Shown here one piece after another: positions 22,990 to 34,329 of a DNA stretch of 64,000 nucleotides. Position 1 is the first letter of the stretch, and every line of letters begins with the position of its first letter. The notes beneath the pieces were generated by a model. That model ran no database searches and was not told the origin of the DNA. It saw only the letters and a list, made by a program, of their open reading frames with translations. Source of the stretch: Sclerodactyla briareus (taxonomy: Eukaryota; Echinodermata; Holothuroidea; Dendrochirotida; Sclerodactylidae); the NCBI GenBank assembly GCA_026419785.1, contig JAODTK010001888.1:310001-374000 (forward strand). The letters are read 5' to 3'. Both the position numbers and the translations under genes were made by a program.

Positions 22990-25900
22990 CACGCTTAGAG
23001 CACCTATATTCATGTTCGCTGCTATCAAGTGAGGGAAGGGAAAACTCTCATCCTCTAGCTTGCATCTAACAAGGTTAAGGAGTTCTTGAAGTTCACGCTG
23101 GTCGTTCACAAGAGCTAGCTGTCACAGGACATCTGGCCTATATAGAAGAGGTGGTTTTCCTTATTTCCTAGTTAAGGAGCGACATCCCCAATAGGGAGGT
23201 GCCTCTCGATCTTCACATTGTAGCTCCCTCAATTCTGAATGGTTCGTTATTAGGAGAAGAAATGGAAGACAAAAAATCTGAATTATTAAACCTTCAAGAT
23301 AGCTTTAACAGCCTCTACTCCGGGAGACGTGTTAATGGGGGGTTATCCTGACAAATCTCAGACTCGGAGTTATATCATTACAACTAATATTTTCGCCATT
23401 ATTAGTATGGATTAGTATGGATTTGTTTAGGTACAGGACACCATTCAACATATAATAAGCTAAACTGAAAATTGCTCTAGGATACCGGTGGGGGGTAGTA
23501 GCAGTTGTTGAGTTTGATGCAGTCGTTGACTGTGATGACTTTAAGAAACCTATTAGTAGTTTTTTCCGTTCAAATAAAACCGTTATGATTGGCCTCCACC
23601 TTAAGCCAAAGTATTACTTGGCGGTTTAAAATTACCCTTGGGTCCACATAATGATTGACAGGAGTGTGATGTGAGCTTGCCTTATGAACAAGGTAGGTTC
23701 ACTGGGTATTATGACTTAAAAGTGCAAAACCCAGAATCAGACAGCCTATGGTTCCCACGTGTTGTGAGCTTTGAATATTCACGAAGACAGTAATTCTATA
23801 CTGTACGAGTTGCTGCAGCCAATCGATATTTAAATGTAATTAGCACACGCTGCACTGCTACATGGGTCATAGTTCGAATAGTATACGATATTTAAATAGG
23901 GTCTGACTATTTTAGGGTGCAGGTGATATGGATGATGTTTTCATGTCGCTCGCACGTCTAAACAGAAGGGTTCCAAATTCTTGGAGTTGGATGGGAGGTC
24001 TCCCAGGACCACACTCGATCTTACGAGCATCGATTGTTGAGGCTATATAAGCTGAATTTACATAGGGCACAAGTTTTCTCAGACGGTGATTATTTAAGGA
24101 AAGGGGGGGGGAAAGTGTTCAGATTCGGGACTTCATCATTCTTCTGACTACGCCACTACCCAAATGATGCGGACAATCTGTTACACACATTCTCTACTGT
24201 TCCGTCATTTTCATATTTGTTGCTACCTTCGTTTGTGACAGCCTCGCGATGCGGAGTCGGAAGAGTACACGATGAATGATAATTGAAATGAAATATTTCA
24301 TTCAATTTATTGAAATATTAATGAACAGTCCGACTTTACTTTCTCATCTCAGTGGCTATTAAATATCAATCCAGGAAAACAACATCAGTGGGCCAAGCCT
24401 TACGTGAAAAACACATCTCCCTGTTTCATAGTATTGTGAATCACCGATGTGATGAAACCAGCTAGGTATGCAATCGGGTATAATTCGGCATATTAGAATA
24501 CGTTCACTCATCGTAAGATGGCCATCGATAAGAGTGATGATATTCATCATGATAGGGAAACGCGTCCTAGAGGAGAAGAAAACTGTTTGAACAATCTAGT
24601 GTCGTTCGAAATATGCAACATTCCAACTACACCATTTAATGCCCAATACTGCGCGATTCAGATTCACCTGACTTCCCCAACAATGTTGCCTACACAACAT
24701 ATATTTGATAAGTTCCGATATGTTATGAATTGCAACCACGAGGACTCGTAAAATTGTAAGTGTTCAATATAGGACAATTGCAGTTTACAATTCATGCAAC
24801 CGTTGTGATGTTGCTTCTTTTCGACAAAATAGCTATTCCTTCGAAAAACTGAAGATCAAGTGAAGATTCCTTTTTTTGTGATGGTAACTGGATTACTCTT
24901 GTCGTTAATTGGCGTTTTACGCTGTATAATTCTTGACACCATCCAATTATCATACATTGAGATGATATTATTTGCTGAGAAATTTTATTCTGGAGAAATT
25001 GAAAGCATCGCCGAAAAAGATATCCAATAGCTTATGGGGACCACAAACCGGTCCGCGATCACGAATATTTTATATCACCCGTGCTGCTTTCATCAGATTG
25101 GTGGTGCATTAGCCTCTTACAACATTGTGGTGAAAAATTATGTCGGAGGAAAAAAAACAGCAAACGAGATACGGGGTCCCAATGTTTTTATTAAGACATA
25201 TTGTAATCAATTTCATGAAATTAGTAGTTACCGGAGAGACCATTCCCCTCTTGATATGTCAGGGCGAGTATGCCTTTATTATAATGGTGATTTATTTGGT
25301 GATTATCGCGATATGAGCATTTGGTTTTAGAATTTGGATCTGCAGTACCGAAAGTAGACAAAAGGAAAAAAAAATCAATTAAACAGGCGAAGACCAACCT
25401 CGTCATCATTGAAAACACTGCGATGGATTGTGGCTCTATAGGTAACGCAAGAATTCTATACCAAGTGGTGTATCAAAATAACTTGTCCTGTGTCGGAATG
25501 CAAATGTAGAAAGGTGCAATGACACTTGTCTTGATGGAATAACAGACTATTTCCAGTGTCGTTTTTGGATACGACGATTTATCGCGACTTCGGATTAGCA
25601 AGGCAGAGTAGCAGTATCAATATCGAGTAATGTGATACAGGTACATACACATATAAGTGGCGGATAGACCACGGGGGTTGCCACTCTACAATGTGTGTGA
25701 AGTTACTTCGAAGGAATCGTTGTAAATGTAAACACATTCAAATTAGAGTGTACACTCTAGCAAAATGATGTATCGAAAAAAGAAGAACATACCTGTGTCG
25801 CTAGTTCCCCTGCCACGATGTGTCAAATCAAAACATTAGATGTATGAAAGTGTTCTTTATCCCAAACAGCCAATCGTTCGCAGAATTATATCAAGTGCGT

Positions 25901-28370
25901 GAACTTGTTTCAATATTTGTCAAGCCTAAGGCCAGTTATTATCACAATTTACAAAATATAAACACCTACATATATATCGCTTTATACAGAGTGTAAAAAC
26001 AATTCCTGGACAATTCATCGATCCACGGCAACGGCAATTCGCTCGTTGTTGTTCTTTACATGGTATATGAAAGAATCAATGCAGTATTCAAGTTTATAAT
26101 CACCAAATTTAAATCAATTTGACAGTCATAAAGGCCTACTTTATTCAGTGAATTTTGGTACGTATATTCTACTTCATTGTCAGCCAGATTGATTATATTA
26201 GCATAATGTTTTACATGACAAAAAATAATTGGTTAACATTGAATTGCTCGATGTGGGGTATTGCATATGTCTAATTACTGTACGTTCAGATCCACTGACA
26301 GAGGAACTACCGCATAAGTCAACACTCGGTTGAATGACGTTGAGGGGTAAAATGACAAAGAATTTTGATAATTTGAACCCCGTCGCTCGAAATACGGCAA
26401 TTCTCGCACGCTGCTCTGAGGGAACCTCACCATGATTGACGACGTCGTGAAATAGTTTAGTTTACACAGAAAATAAAGACGATCGGAACCTGATATTTAC
26501 AGTTGGATTTCCTCTTTAGAGACTCGATCAATTCGTTATTTAGTTTCAAAAAATTATTTTCGGCACTACGTTTTATTTTTTATTTTGTACAGAAGAAGAA
26601 ATTTGCGAGTTATCTAATCTGATCAACCAACTAGAAGGAGAATGCAAGTATTATTCTGTAGCCATGAGTAAACAAACGGAGCTGCGTTCATTCCGTTTAT
26701 TGTATTACAATTCCCTGCTCAAAAGTGGACGAAATATATTGAGAACAAAGGAACGAGCGTTCTCCTACTACATACTATATCTCGCAACAAGATTTCTGTA
26801 GATCCACGTTATGTATATGGCATAATGAGTGGAAGTGTCCCTCTGAAGAACAAAATACCTTTGCTCATCCATTTTTTATCATTATCATCATTATTATTAT
26901 ATAGTCGTTGTCATCCTGATCGCCCGACAAAGTGTTGAATTACTGTTTGGAAAACATCATTCTACTACAGATTATAAGTCACCAACTCTCTTGATTTGTC
27001 ATATTAGTTGTGAATTGACATTGCGCAGAGGTCAACGGAACTGCATGTGGAAATAATTGTCATCTTGTGGTCGAGAGCAGCTGTGGACATATCAGTTGGG
27101 CTCGGGATTTATGTCTTGCCCTCATCACTCGTGATTGCTGGTCTACGAGTTCTATTCAAAATGTTGTGTAGGGAATGATGAAACATGTCAGTCAACGAAT
27201 GCTGGTATCTATTGACTAATTTGAAGATACATTAGTCAATGCCCGCAGTTACAGGCGGAAAATGCCATGGTACACAATATGTTAATCGACGCAAACCCTC
27301 GCGGATCAAGTATAATACAATTAAGGGACGCGGGCGTTGATGCATTAGAAATATTAAAGTTTTGTTAAATCAAAGTGCTTCTTCCGTGGGTACTTAAAAT
27401 CCAGTCGCTCAAGGCTAGTCTGTACTTTTTAAACAGCTGCATTTTTTTGCTAGTCTAACGATATTAAATTCAAAACAACAGCCACATATCTCCTAATTAA
27501 TGAGTTGGGTCCGTACTGAAGCTACGTATCGCTAGAGCAGAAGCCAGTTGAAAATGGGGGCAAAGGTTCAGACGTGTTCCAGACAACGGACCTGGATTGT
27601 ATATGATATGTAATTGTTCGTACTGGTTCCAGGATTTGGATAATTAGTAAACATTTGTTTATTAGACGTTATCTATTTCTATTTAAAGGTAAACAAGGGA
27701 GCTGAATAAGATGTGCAACTCGACAAATGTACGTAACTTGGTTCACTTCCTCCTTAGTTGAGGCTATATAATTGGGTATTCGTAAAATTTCAAGATGCTT
27801 ACAACTCGATATTTAGCCTCGTCAAATATTCGGGAAAAGTGGAAAGAGTGAAAACTGGTGGATGGAATATAGACTGGGGCATCAATATTACTTCGACAAA
27901 ATACTTCAATGGAACTTTTTGTCCTTCCTCAATGAGTTAAAAAGCTCGGGAAAGGAAAAGAGAATTGAACCATACGTAATAAGGTCCCATCGAGTTGCCA
28001 ACTTTATCTATGTATTCATCTGGATTTTTTTACCAGCATAGCCACCCTCTTGCATCGCCTCCAATCAGGCTCTTTTTATCTGTGATTTTTAAGGTGCTCA
28101 GTGTTCGGGATTGTAACGTCCCTTTGTCAATTCGATCAATGATTCCTCCTCACTTCTGATCTCTCTTCTTGGCCAAATTTCTTGGAATTCACAATAGTTC
28201 ACTATTTGATACAAACTCCACCAAGCTTTGACAATATTGATGGCTAACTTCACTTGTATAATAGTATAGATGTCATGAGGTTTTGTCAGGTATGACGATG
28301 CTCCATCTAAATCAATTCCAGTGATTCGGTTTGTCACAAAGTTTGTCTCCCATTCTGAAACTAGGGCTAA
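22990..28370. other. No gene recognised
   Basis: More than 5 kb of AT-rich sequence without a recognisable domain. The largest frames (24518-24751, 25034-25330 and 25321-25509 plus, 25221-25418 minus) have ordinary-looking composition but no paired splice sites that I could convince myself of, and two of them overlap on opposite strands. A G-run lies at 24103-24111. This could be one long intron. Confidence 0.45.
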
Positions 28371-28379
28371 CAAAAAATT

Positions 28380-28790
28380 ATACAGATTCAATATCACTGT
28401 TTGAACAAAGTAGTAAAATTTCGTTCAATAATACCAACACTTTGTGGCTTTTCGTCGCGTCCAAGCTCTGTCTGCCAAAATCAGCGAACAATACACATAC
28501 ACTCGAGATTTTTTCCTCCTCTGTGGGATTAATTATTTCTTCCATCAGTATCAGTTATGTCAATTTCATACCAAAAATGTATGAATCCTAACATTCTCAA
28601 CAACTTGATTCGCCACTTTTCTGACCTTGACATCGCCCTGTTTGAGTCGTACGAGCTGTTCCTGAAACTTGCCCACCTTGTTACTGGGCTATCACTTTCA
28701 ACTCTTCCAATTCGCGGATCTCGGGACGCAGCCCAAGGTCGATATCATCAATGCACTGCCGGAGAGTACAAAGTCCTTTATACTAAACCT
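28380..28790 (-). mobile_element. Coiled-coil relic resembling LINE ORF1 (degraded)
   Basis: Minus-strand translation from 28782 gives CIDDIDLGLRPEIRELEE, then LKVIA, then after a one-base frame change SNKVGKFQEQLVRLKQ and KVANQVVENVRIH (to 28581). Further on come EIDITDTDGRNN and HKVLVLLNEILLLCSNSDIESV in shifted frames, near 28560 and 28380-28440. A heptad-patterned coiled coil ending in '..N(V/L)RIH', then a 'LLNE..L....SDIE..HR' block, is the order seen in ORF1 proteins of L1/Tx1-type LINEs (trimerising coiled coil into an RNA-recognition domain). The match is by eye and weak in its details. The alternative is an unrecognised host coiled-coil pseudogene. Several frame changes show it is not functional. 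Confidence 0.4.
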
Positions 28791-28899
28791 GCAATTAGAG
28801 ATTCTGTCCAGCTATACTACGTTTCTCAGATTCCAGTCACCATGCTAATTATTAGTAACAGTTTTCTTATAAGTGATACAAATACAGTAATCTCTCGGT

Positions 28900-30440
28900 A
28901 AATGTTCCATATTTTTTTTCAGGATCTGATGATATATAAGGTTGAGGGGTCCACGAATTGGATACTCGTGAGCGGTCTCTTGTCATACAAAGTTGTTATT
29001 TTTTCATCTTTTCAGTCTTCGGATGTCTCCATTACACCAGGACCTTCTGAAAAGAAATAATTGTAGAGGCTTTGCAATATTGCCTATTATCTGAGGTATC
29101 ATGATTTGCCATCGTTCTGTCATACTGCTTCTTCTGATCTAAGTGCAGCAATCGTAATTTCTCAAAGACTAATCTCTGTTTTTTTACTATTCGTAACTAT
29201 ATAAAAAAAAATAGAGTAGCTTCCGGCCTAACTCTAGTTTTCTTTGGAAAAAAGATTTGCAGAGGTTGGGTGGTGGAAGCATTCACTATGTCCTCTATGT
29301 AGTAATCGATACAGTCAATCCTTTACTCCGTTAAAATCGTGTGTAATTATTCATTGAGACCAACACATGAAAATAACCTTGGAAGGGCGAACACGTTCGT
29401 ATGAATTACTAGGATATTCTGCGGGATTTACTATTCCATGTTTGCGTTTCCTATAAAAGCGATTATTCTCCGACTGCACAGCGTAATCCACTAGTCACCA
29501 AATATGGGAGCTTTCCGGGTCTATTTGTCCTTCAATAACCTGTGCAGGTGAGGCATTTTGCCGAGGACAAGCATTTGTACGTAGGAGACGCAGTACAATG
29601 ACAGTAGAAATTTAGGTGACCAGGTTTGCTCTTCAGTAACGGTTGGTGGAGCATGACTTGGGGTGGGAGTGAATTCATTTTATAGGTATTAGTCGTAGTT
29701 GAAATTGTAGGAATTCTCACTGAATTCGAAACACATATGTTTAATTTAAGTAATGTTTTATATTTTTTATAGATATTTTTTAGAGGTTCATTACAAGAAA
29801 AAACGTTGGTTGATTCGCTGTAGTATTCAGTGAACCATATTCTATTGGTGATCCGATCATTACATTAGCGTTTATCAGCCCACAAAACTTTCCTAACCTT
29901 TATGGGGTTATTTGCGTTGTTTTGCCTTCACGCCACGCTGTTGTTACAGCGCCGTTCATGCAAAAATGGACTTCCCTATAGCCATCGAAAAGCGTAGACA
30001 CGTATAACAAACGCTAAAGAATTCACTAAATTCTTCAAGACGTGGCAATTGGTTCGACTTCCAATTAATGGTGTGGTGTCATCTTGATAGCCCATATGGA
30101 ACACATTGTTAAGTCGCGTGATGGAGAACAAGCCAGAGGACTGGAGGGAAGGGCTATCAGCTCGACAATTGCAAAATCGGGGAGGGGGGAGGGAATACTC
30201 TTTTTATTGAGCTATTCCTGGGTTATCAAATCATATGGAATAGGAATTGTTAAACGTATAGGAAACAACTGTGTATTCAGTCACCCCCCCCCCCCAAAAA
30301 AAAAAAACAACCACCATATTCTCAATGTACTCGCGGTGAAGCAATGCCATGTAATTAATGTGGACGAGCGTCATTGTTGTATCTTCAATTCGATAAAGGA
30401 ACAACTGGGTGAATGCAAAATACAGGATGTTGTGATGTTT
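28900..30440. other. No gene recognised
   Basis: Short frames only (for example 62 codons on the minus strand at 29532-29720). A C12 run directly followed by an A12 run stands at 30284-30307 and interrupts the 130-codon plus-strand frame at 30084-30476, which I regard as non-coding. Confidence 0.45.
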
Positions 30441-30457
30441 TTTCTGACAATGAACGT

Positions 30458-30654
30458 TTATAAATATCTGTTATGAGAAGTGAGGAAACACACTGAAAAT
30501 GCGACTTGATCCGGAGTTTCGATTTCAACGTCATACATAATTGGGGATATGGAGCCAACATGAAGGATAGTCATTCTTCCGTTGGCGTCGTCGGCAGTAG
30601 GAAAAGTCGATTTTCTGTTTGTCACTAATGTAAGAAAGCACGGTTTAGCTCCCA
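30458..30654 (-). CDS. Candidate terminal exon, unknown protein
   Basis: The minus strand has a textbook acceptor: a pyrimidine-rich run (TTTCTTTATATTT through CCTTCCTCTCCAG) ends in CAG at 30655-30657. The frame then runs about 65 codons to a stop at 30458. The peptide begins GAKPCFLTLVTNRK, continues NGRMTILHVGSISPIMYDV and EIETPDQVAFSVC and ends SHNRYL. Alternating hydrophobic residues with two cysteines suggest a beta-rich extracellular domain, but I cannot name it; a distant resemblance to adhesive beta-sandwich proteins is only an impression. Codons are balanced and the other frames are less open. No upstream exon was tied to it and no AATAAA was seen close after the stop, so it may instead be an internal exon that ends at a donor before the stop. 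Confidence 0.35.
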
Positions 30655-30970
30655 CTGGAGAGGAAGGATGATCAAATATAAAGAAATATGAAAAAGTTGT
30701 TTATTGAACTACAAAACCGTTATATCCTTGGGAGAAGATGCTGATGAATCGGTGAGATACGCTGCGTGAAGAATGTTGAAGAATGTGTTAGTAAGACGAT
30801 AGTTTGTTTGTACCGTTCATTGAGAAAAAAGAAGAATAAAACATGATCTAACATATACCTTCATTCAGTGACACCGTATGTTTTTGTTTATTTACGATGA
30901 AGCATGATGAGGAAGATGTCATTGGTGCATAAGGCCAAACAAAAACATTAAATAGTGCAATGTAGGCCAA

Positions 30971-31034
30971 TTTATTATTATTATTATTATATTATTATTA
31001 TTATTATATTATTATTATTATTATTATTATTATA
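30971..31034. repeat. (TTA)n microsatellite abutting an R2-like LINE 3' end
   Basis: TTA units with occasional TA interruptions. On the minus strand this is a (TAA)n tract right after the C-terminal coding end of the R2-like fragment, where such elements carry their A-rich tail, so it probably grew from that tail. Confidence 0.9.
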
Positions 31035-31039
31035 TTCTT

Positions 31040-31720
31040 TACATTCTCATTACAACTCTCTTGGTTGTACGTCCGTATATTCTTCCGTGACCTCGGAATT
31101 CTACCCGGGTTTTGGGAGGTCTAGAGTGTCGTCAGAATATGTGAGCAGTGCCCAGAAGTGCGGCTTTGAGAAGGTTTAGTACTGATTGCAGATACTCAGT
31201 ATTGTGTTGATTCCAGTCTTGGGTGTGGTAGCTCCTAGTGCGGCCGATCACTACAGTATTTCACTCTGTATTTCGAGGTTCCACGAATGGTCTTCTGCTT
31301 GTTATGACCCTGTCAGTTCTGATTCGGAATTCCAGAGGATTTTAACCTTCTCGTACCATTCCTGGCTTTGCGTGCGTGGAGCCACGCGGTACTTGATATG
31401 GAGTATGTCCGCAGTGTGCAGGATTCTCTGGATGTTGATGAGCAGTGGCCACGTCATCATGCTTTTCAGGTACATGGATCGGCCAGTTTCTGATATGCCC
31501 ATGTTAGGTGGCTGACTGTCTCATTTGCCTCATTGCACATTCTGTACTTTGGATCATTGGAGGTGCGGAGTATTCTGGCTCGATGGTGCTTGGTGGTGAG
31601 GGCTTGGTCCTGCGCATCTGTTATTAGTGCTTCGGTCTCAGTCTTCAGCCATGTGCATGTGGTCCATCTGTAGGCGAATTCTGTTCTCTCGTCTTCCCCC
31701 TCCTCGGGTATTGACTTGCG
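31040..31720 (-). mobile_element. R2-like LINE fragment: zinc knuckle and restriction-like endonuclease end (degraded)
   Basis: Minus-strand translation from 31700 down reads WLKTETEALITDAQDQALTT, then HHRARILRTSNDPKYRMC, then NEANETVSHL (a decayed CCHC zinc knuckle, with the first cysteine changed). KILWNSRIRTDRVITSRRP follows (about 31280-31350); RRPF stands where the restriction-like endonuclease has RPD. Then SAALGATTPKTG (about 31200-31240), matching the usual 'IVIGALGxxxP' block, and a KPHFWALLTYS tail like 'LQKxALLGTAHILR'. This is the C-terminal order of R2-type elements, which insert by target-primed reverse transcription. The sequence between the RPD-like site and the ALG block is mostly missing, and frames change several times, so the copy is dead. 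The plus-strand 109-codon frame (31186-31515) is antisense shadow. Confidence 0.75.
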
Positions 31721-31729
31721 TTTGTTTCT

Positions 31730-33700
31730 GCACTGAACTCACATACAAAAGTCAATGTAATAGTAATGGTACCTCTCCAAGCATTCACGCAATTATGGCG
31801 CACTACACAGTATGATATACACAGTCATGGGAAATATGAGAACTCGTAAGTAAAAATGGGATTATGACATGAGAGCGCAGTAGTATCCATCAACATGATC
31901 GGATGCCATGGGCAAGGTAGTGCAATAATGTGAACTACATGACGCAGTAGCTATCACCAACCTAGACGCATAAGGAGCGTGGTAGCGTATTGTACTCTAC
32001 TGTCCTGCCAGTTGTCGGACACATTGCAATAGGGTGTATATATCGTTACGCGATTAGACGATCATGCTGCATTCCTACAGCAAAGTCGAGTTATCAATAT
32101 GTCGATTGTTTACCGTTGTGTCGTTGACATCAGCGTAACCCCAGTGCACTAAATGATCCACGTGGACCGCACGCGCCAGCATAAGTAGGTCCACTTAATC
32201 TACATGGTAGATTGGCTTCACTTAACATGCATAGTATACTCTTATAGGTCCCGTCTAAAAAGAAGTGAAACTAGTGGTAAAACAACCTGATTTTACCCCT
32301 GAAAACAACTTTCTAACGCCAGATTTGATTTTCAAAAACAACTCTCGCATCATCGCTGCAACGTACGTCCTATAATTTGGGCAGGTTCATAGAAAAAGTT
32401 ATTTTTATCGCCAATATCTTCATTGCATGCGACAATTCTGACGCATGGAGTATAGAAATAACCGTTTTTGGCGGAGTTAGTGATTGCGTTTGCTCGCCCC
32501 TAGGGAAAAATGTCCGCTCCAAACAGAGTGATTTAATGAAATGAGTAGTTGTTGGTGCTGATTATGATTCAAGGGTAATCGGTGAACATACCAATCGTGA
32601 TATTTCTCAGTTCTGTTGTTATTAGTTTCAGGGTCAGCAGGCCTGCATCAACTGTTTGTATTTTCATGTGTACAATCAACAAAATATTTATTTTTTTATA
32701 TTTGGGAGTAAAAGCCACCCCACTTTACGTTGCGTTGAGTACTGGGCCATTTCCCCTTGGCCATTCCCGGAACTCCTTGAAATGCGATGCTTCTGTCAAC
32801 AGGCTGTTATTTATCCCTATTCTAAGATCATAACCCCCTCACCTTTGTACATGAAAGAATGAATGAGCTGGGATGGGTCCGCTAGAAAAAATGGGCCCAC
32901 GAAAATGGTAAAAATTTTTAGATATTCGACGTACCGCCGGATCAAGTGATATTGTAGACTACCCACTGAAGATCATGAAATGGGTCATGCAGAACAAATC
33001 GGCTGCTGTAGAGCCGTGCCAGAAGACCTTCATCTAGGCCCCTCCGGAAAACTATAAGAGCATATATAGATGGCTCATCGAGTCCAAAAAACAGGATAAC
33101 CACAGACAATAGTCACGGAACATGGTACTTACAAGTTTATTCGATTCCCTCCTCCCTCCTTCCGAGGGGTCCCTGGGTGAGTACTTGCACTACTTGCCAT
33201 GCATATTATGGTGACAATGCAAGAAATTGTTACGAAAACCTTAGTTAGGTACACCTCTAAGAAGGCCACAGAGAAACCTAGTATTTTAAAAATTACCAAA
33301 TACGAACACATAGTAGGCTCGGGAAAATGAAAACAATTTTCAACTGGGCTTGTCGTTTCGAACAATAATCTTTACCACTCTGGAACCACCCTACCTCCTC
33401 CAAACGCACTGGGAGTGCTGGGTGTTGTTGGTTCTTTTCAATAACATTGCTGACCTTGCTACATTGACTTTCAATCAATTGATCTCGTAAGTTATGTTCC
33501 AGGCAAATTCGTTGGGCGCTGGGGTTAGGCAGAATTATCAATTGATTTTTACCTTAACATTTTGTGGGACGAAATGTCCATGTCCTGTGTAATAACGTCA
33601 GAAATGACTTGGCATGTCAAATGTTGCTAAATGCGAACTTATAATATACCAAATCAATAAAAACTGAGCATATGTTAGAACTCCTGTTCGACCCAATCTC
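31730..33700. other. No gene recognised
   Basis: Overlapping short frames on both strands (32582-32862 plus, 33129-33541 minus) show no domain. A minus-strand frame containing ERNQQHPALPVRLEEVGW-like sequence near 33420-33480 looks mildly protein-like, but I found no splice or start evidence. Confidence 0.4.
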
Positions 33701-33727
33701 CGCCTACATGACAAACATAGTACGTAG

Positions 33728-34105
33728 TTAGTTACTGAAAGGGGTCAGGAAGGCCAAAGTCCTCATGAGAGACCATGAAGCCACAAACCGCCTCAAAAGA
33801 GAAGAACAACACAGATGCCTGAAGAATCGCCCACAATTCTGGAAAATTAAATCAAACTGTGCTGGAACACATAACACTCTTAGACAGAAAAAAACATCTT
33901 CAGGAAGGCTATCCCTCGTTGATAAACTCTTGCGAGAAGACAATATTTCCGAAGGTCCAATTACAACGTTTAACTGAGTTGAGGCAATGTCCCCTTTGGA
34001 AAACTCAAAGAAATAGCCGAAGGAAAGGCCCCGAATCATGGACAAGTTTTAAAAAACCTGGAAGTCAAAATCACCTCGAGTTAGTCTCAGCCCATCGAAG
34101 TTAGA
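33728..34105 (+). mobile_element. Possible LINE linker fragment in opposite orientation
   Basis: The plus-strand frame from 33735 reads RDHEATNRLKREEQHRCLK and then NRPQFWKIKSNCA. Charged lysine/arginine sequence ending in 'N.P..FW' is typical of the linker between endonuclease and reverse transcriptase in many LINEs. It runs opposite to the CR1-like copy that follows, so it would be a separate or inverted piece. No second landmark confirms it. Confidence 0.3.
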
Positions 34106-34329
34106 CAGAGAAGCCTTAATCTTCCTAGTAGGTAAATCTCATGAATAGTGAATAAATCTAGTGGGCCCTCGCTGAACGTTTTCAATACCTGCTTGTCTTT
34201 CGTGAAACATGGATTCCATACGTGGACAGATACTCCAGGTTGAGGTTTCACCAGCTCTTAAACAGCCTGACAAAAATATTTATCAAGGCAGTTGAAGTGA
34301 ATTCTGATCAAGCTAAGAATTATTCACCT

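Noticed and set aside
31186-31515. 109-codon plus-strand frame
   Set aside because: It is antisense to the R2-like endonuclease end.
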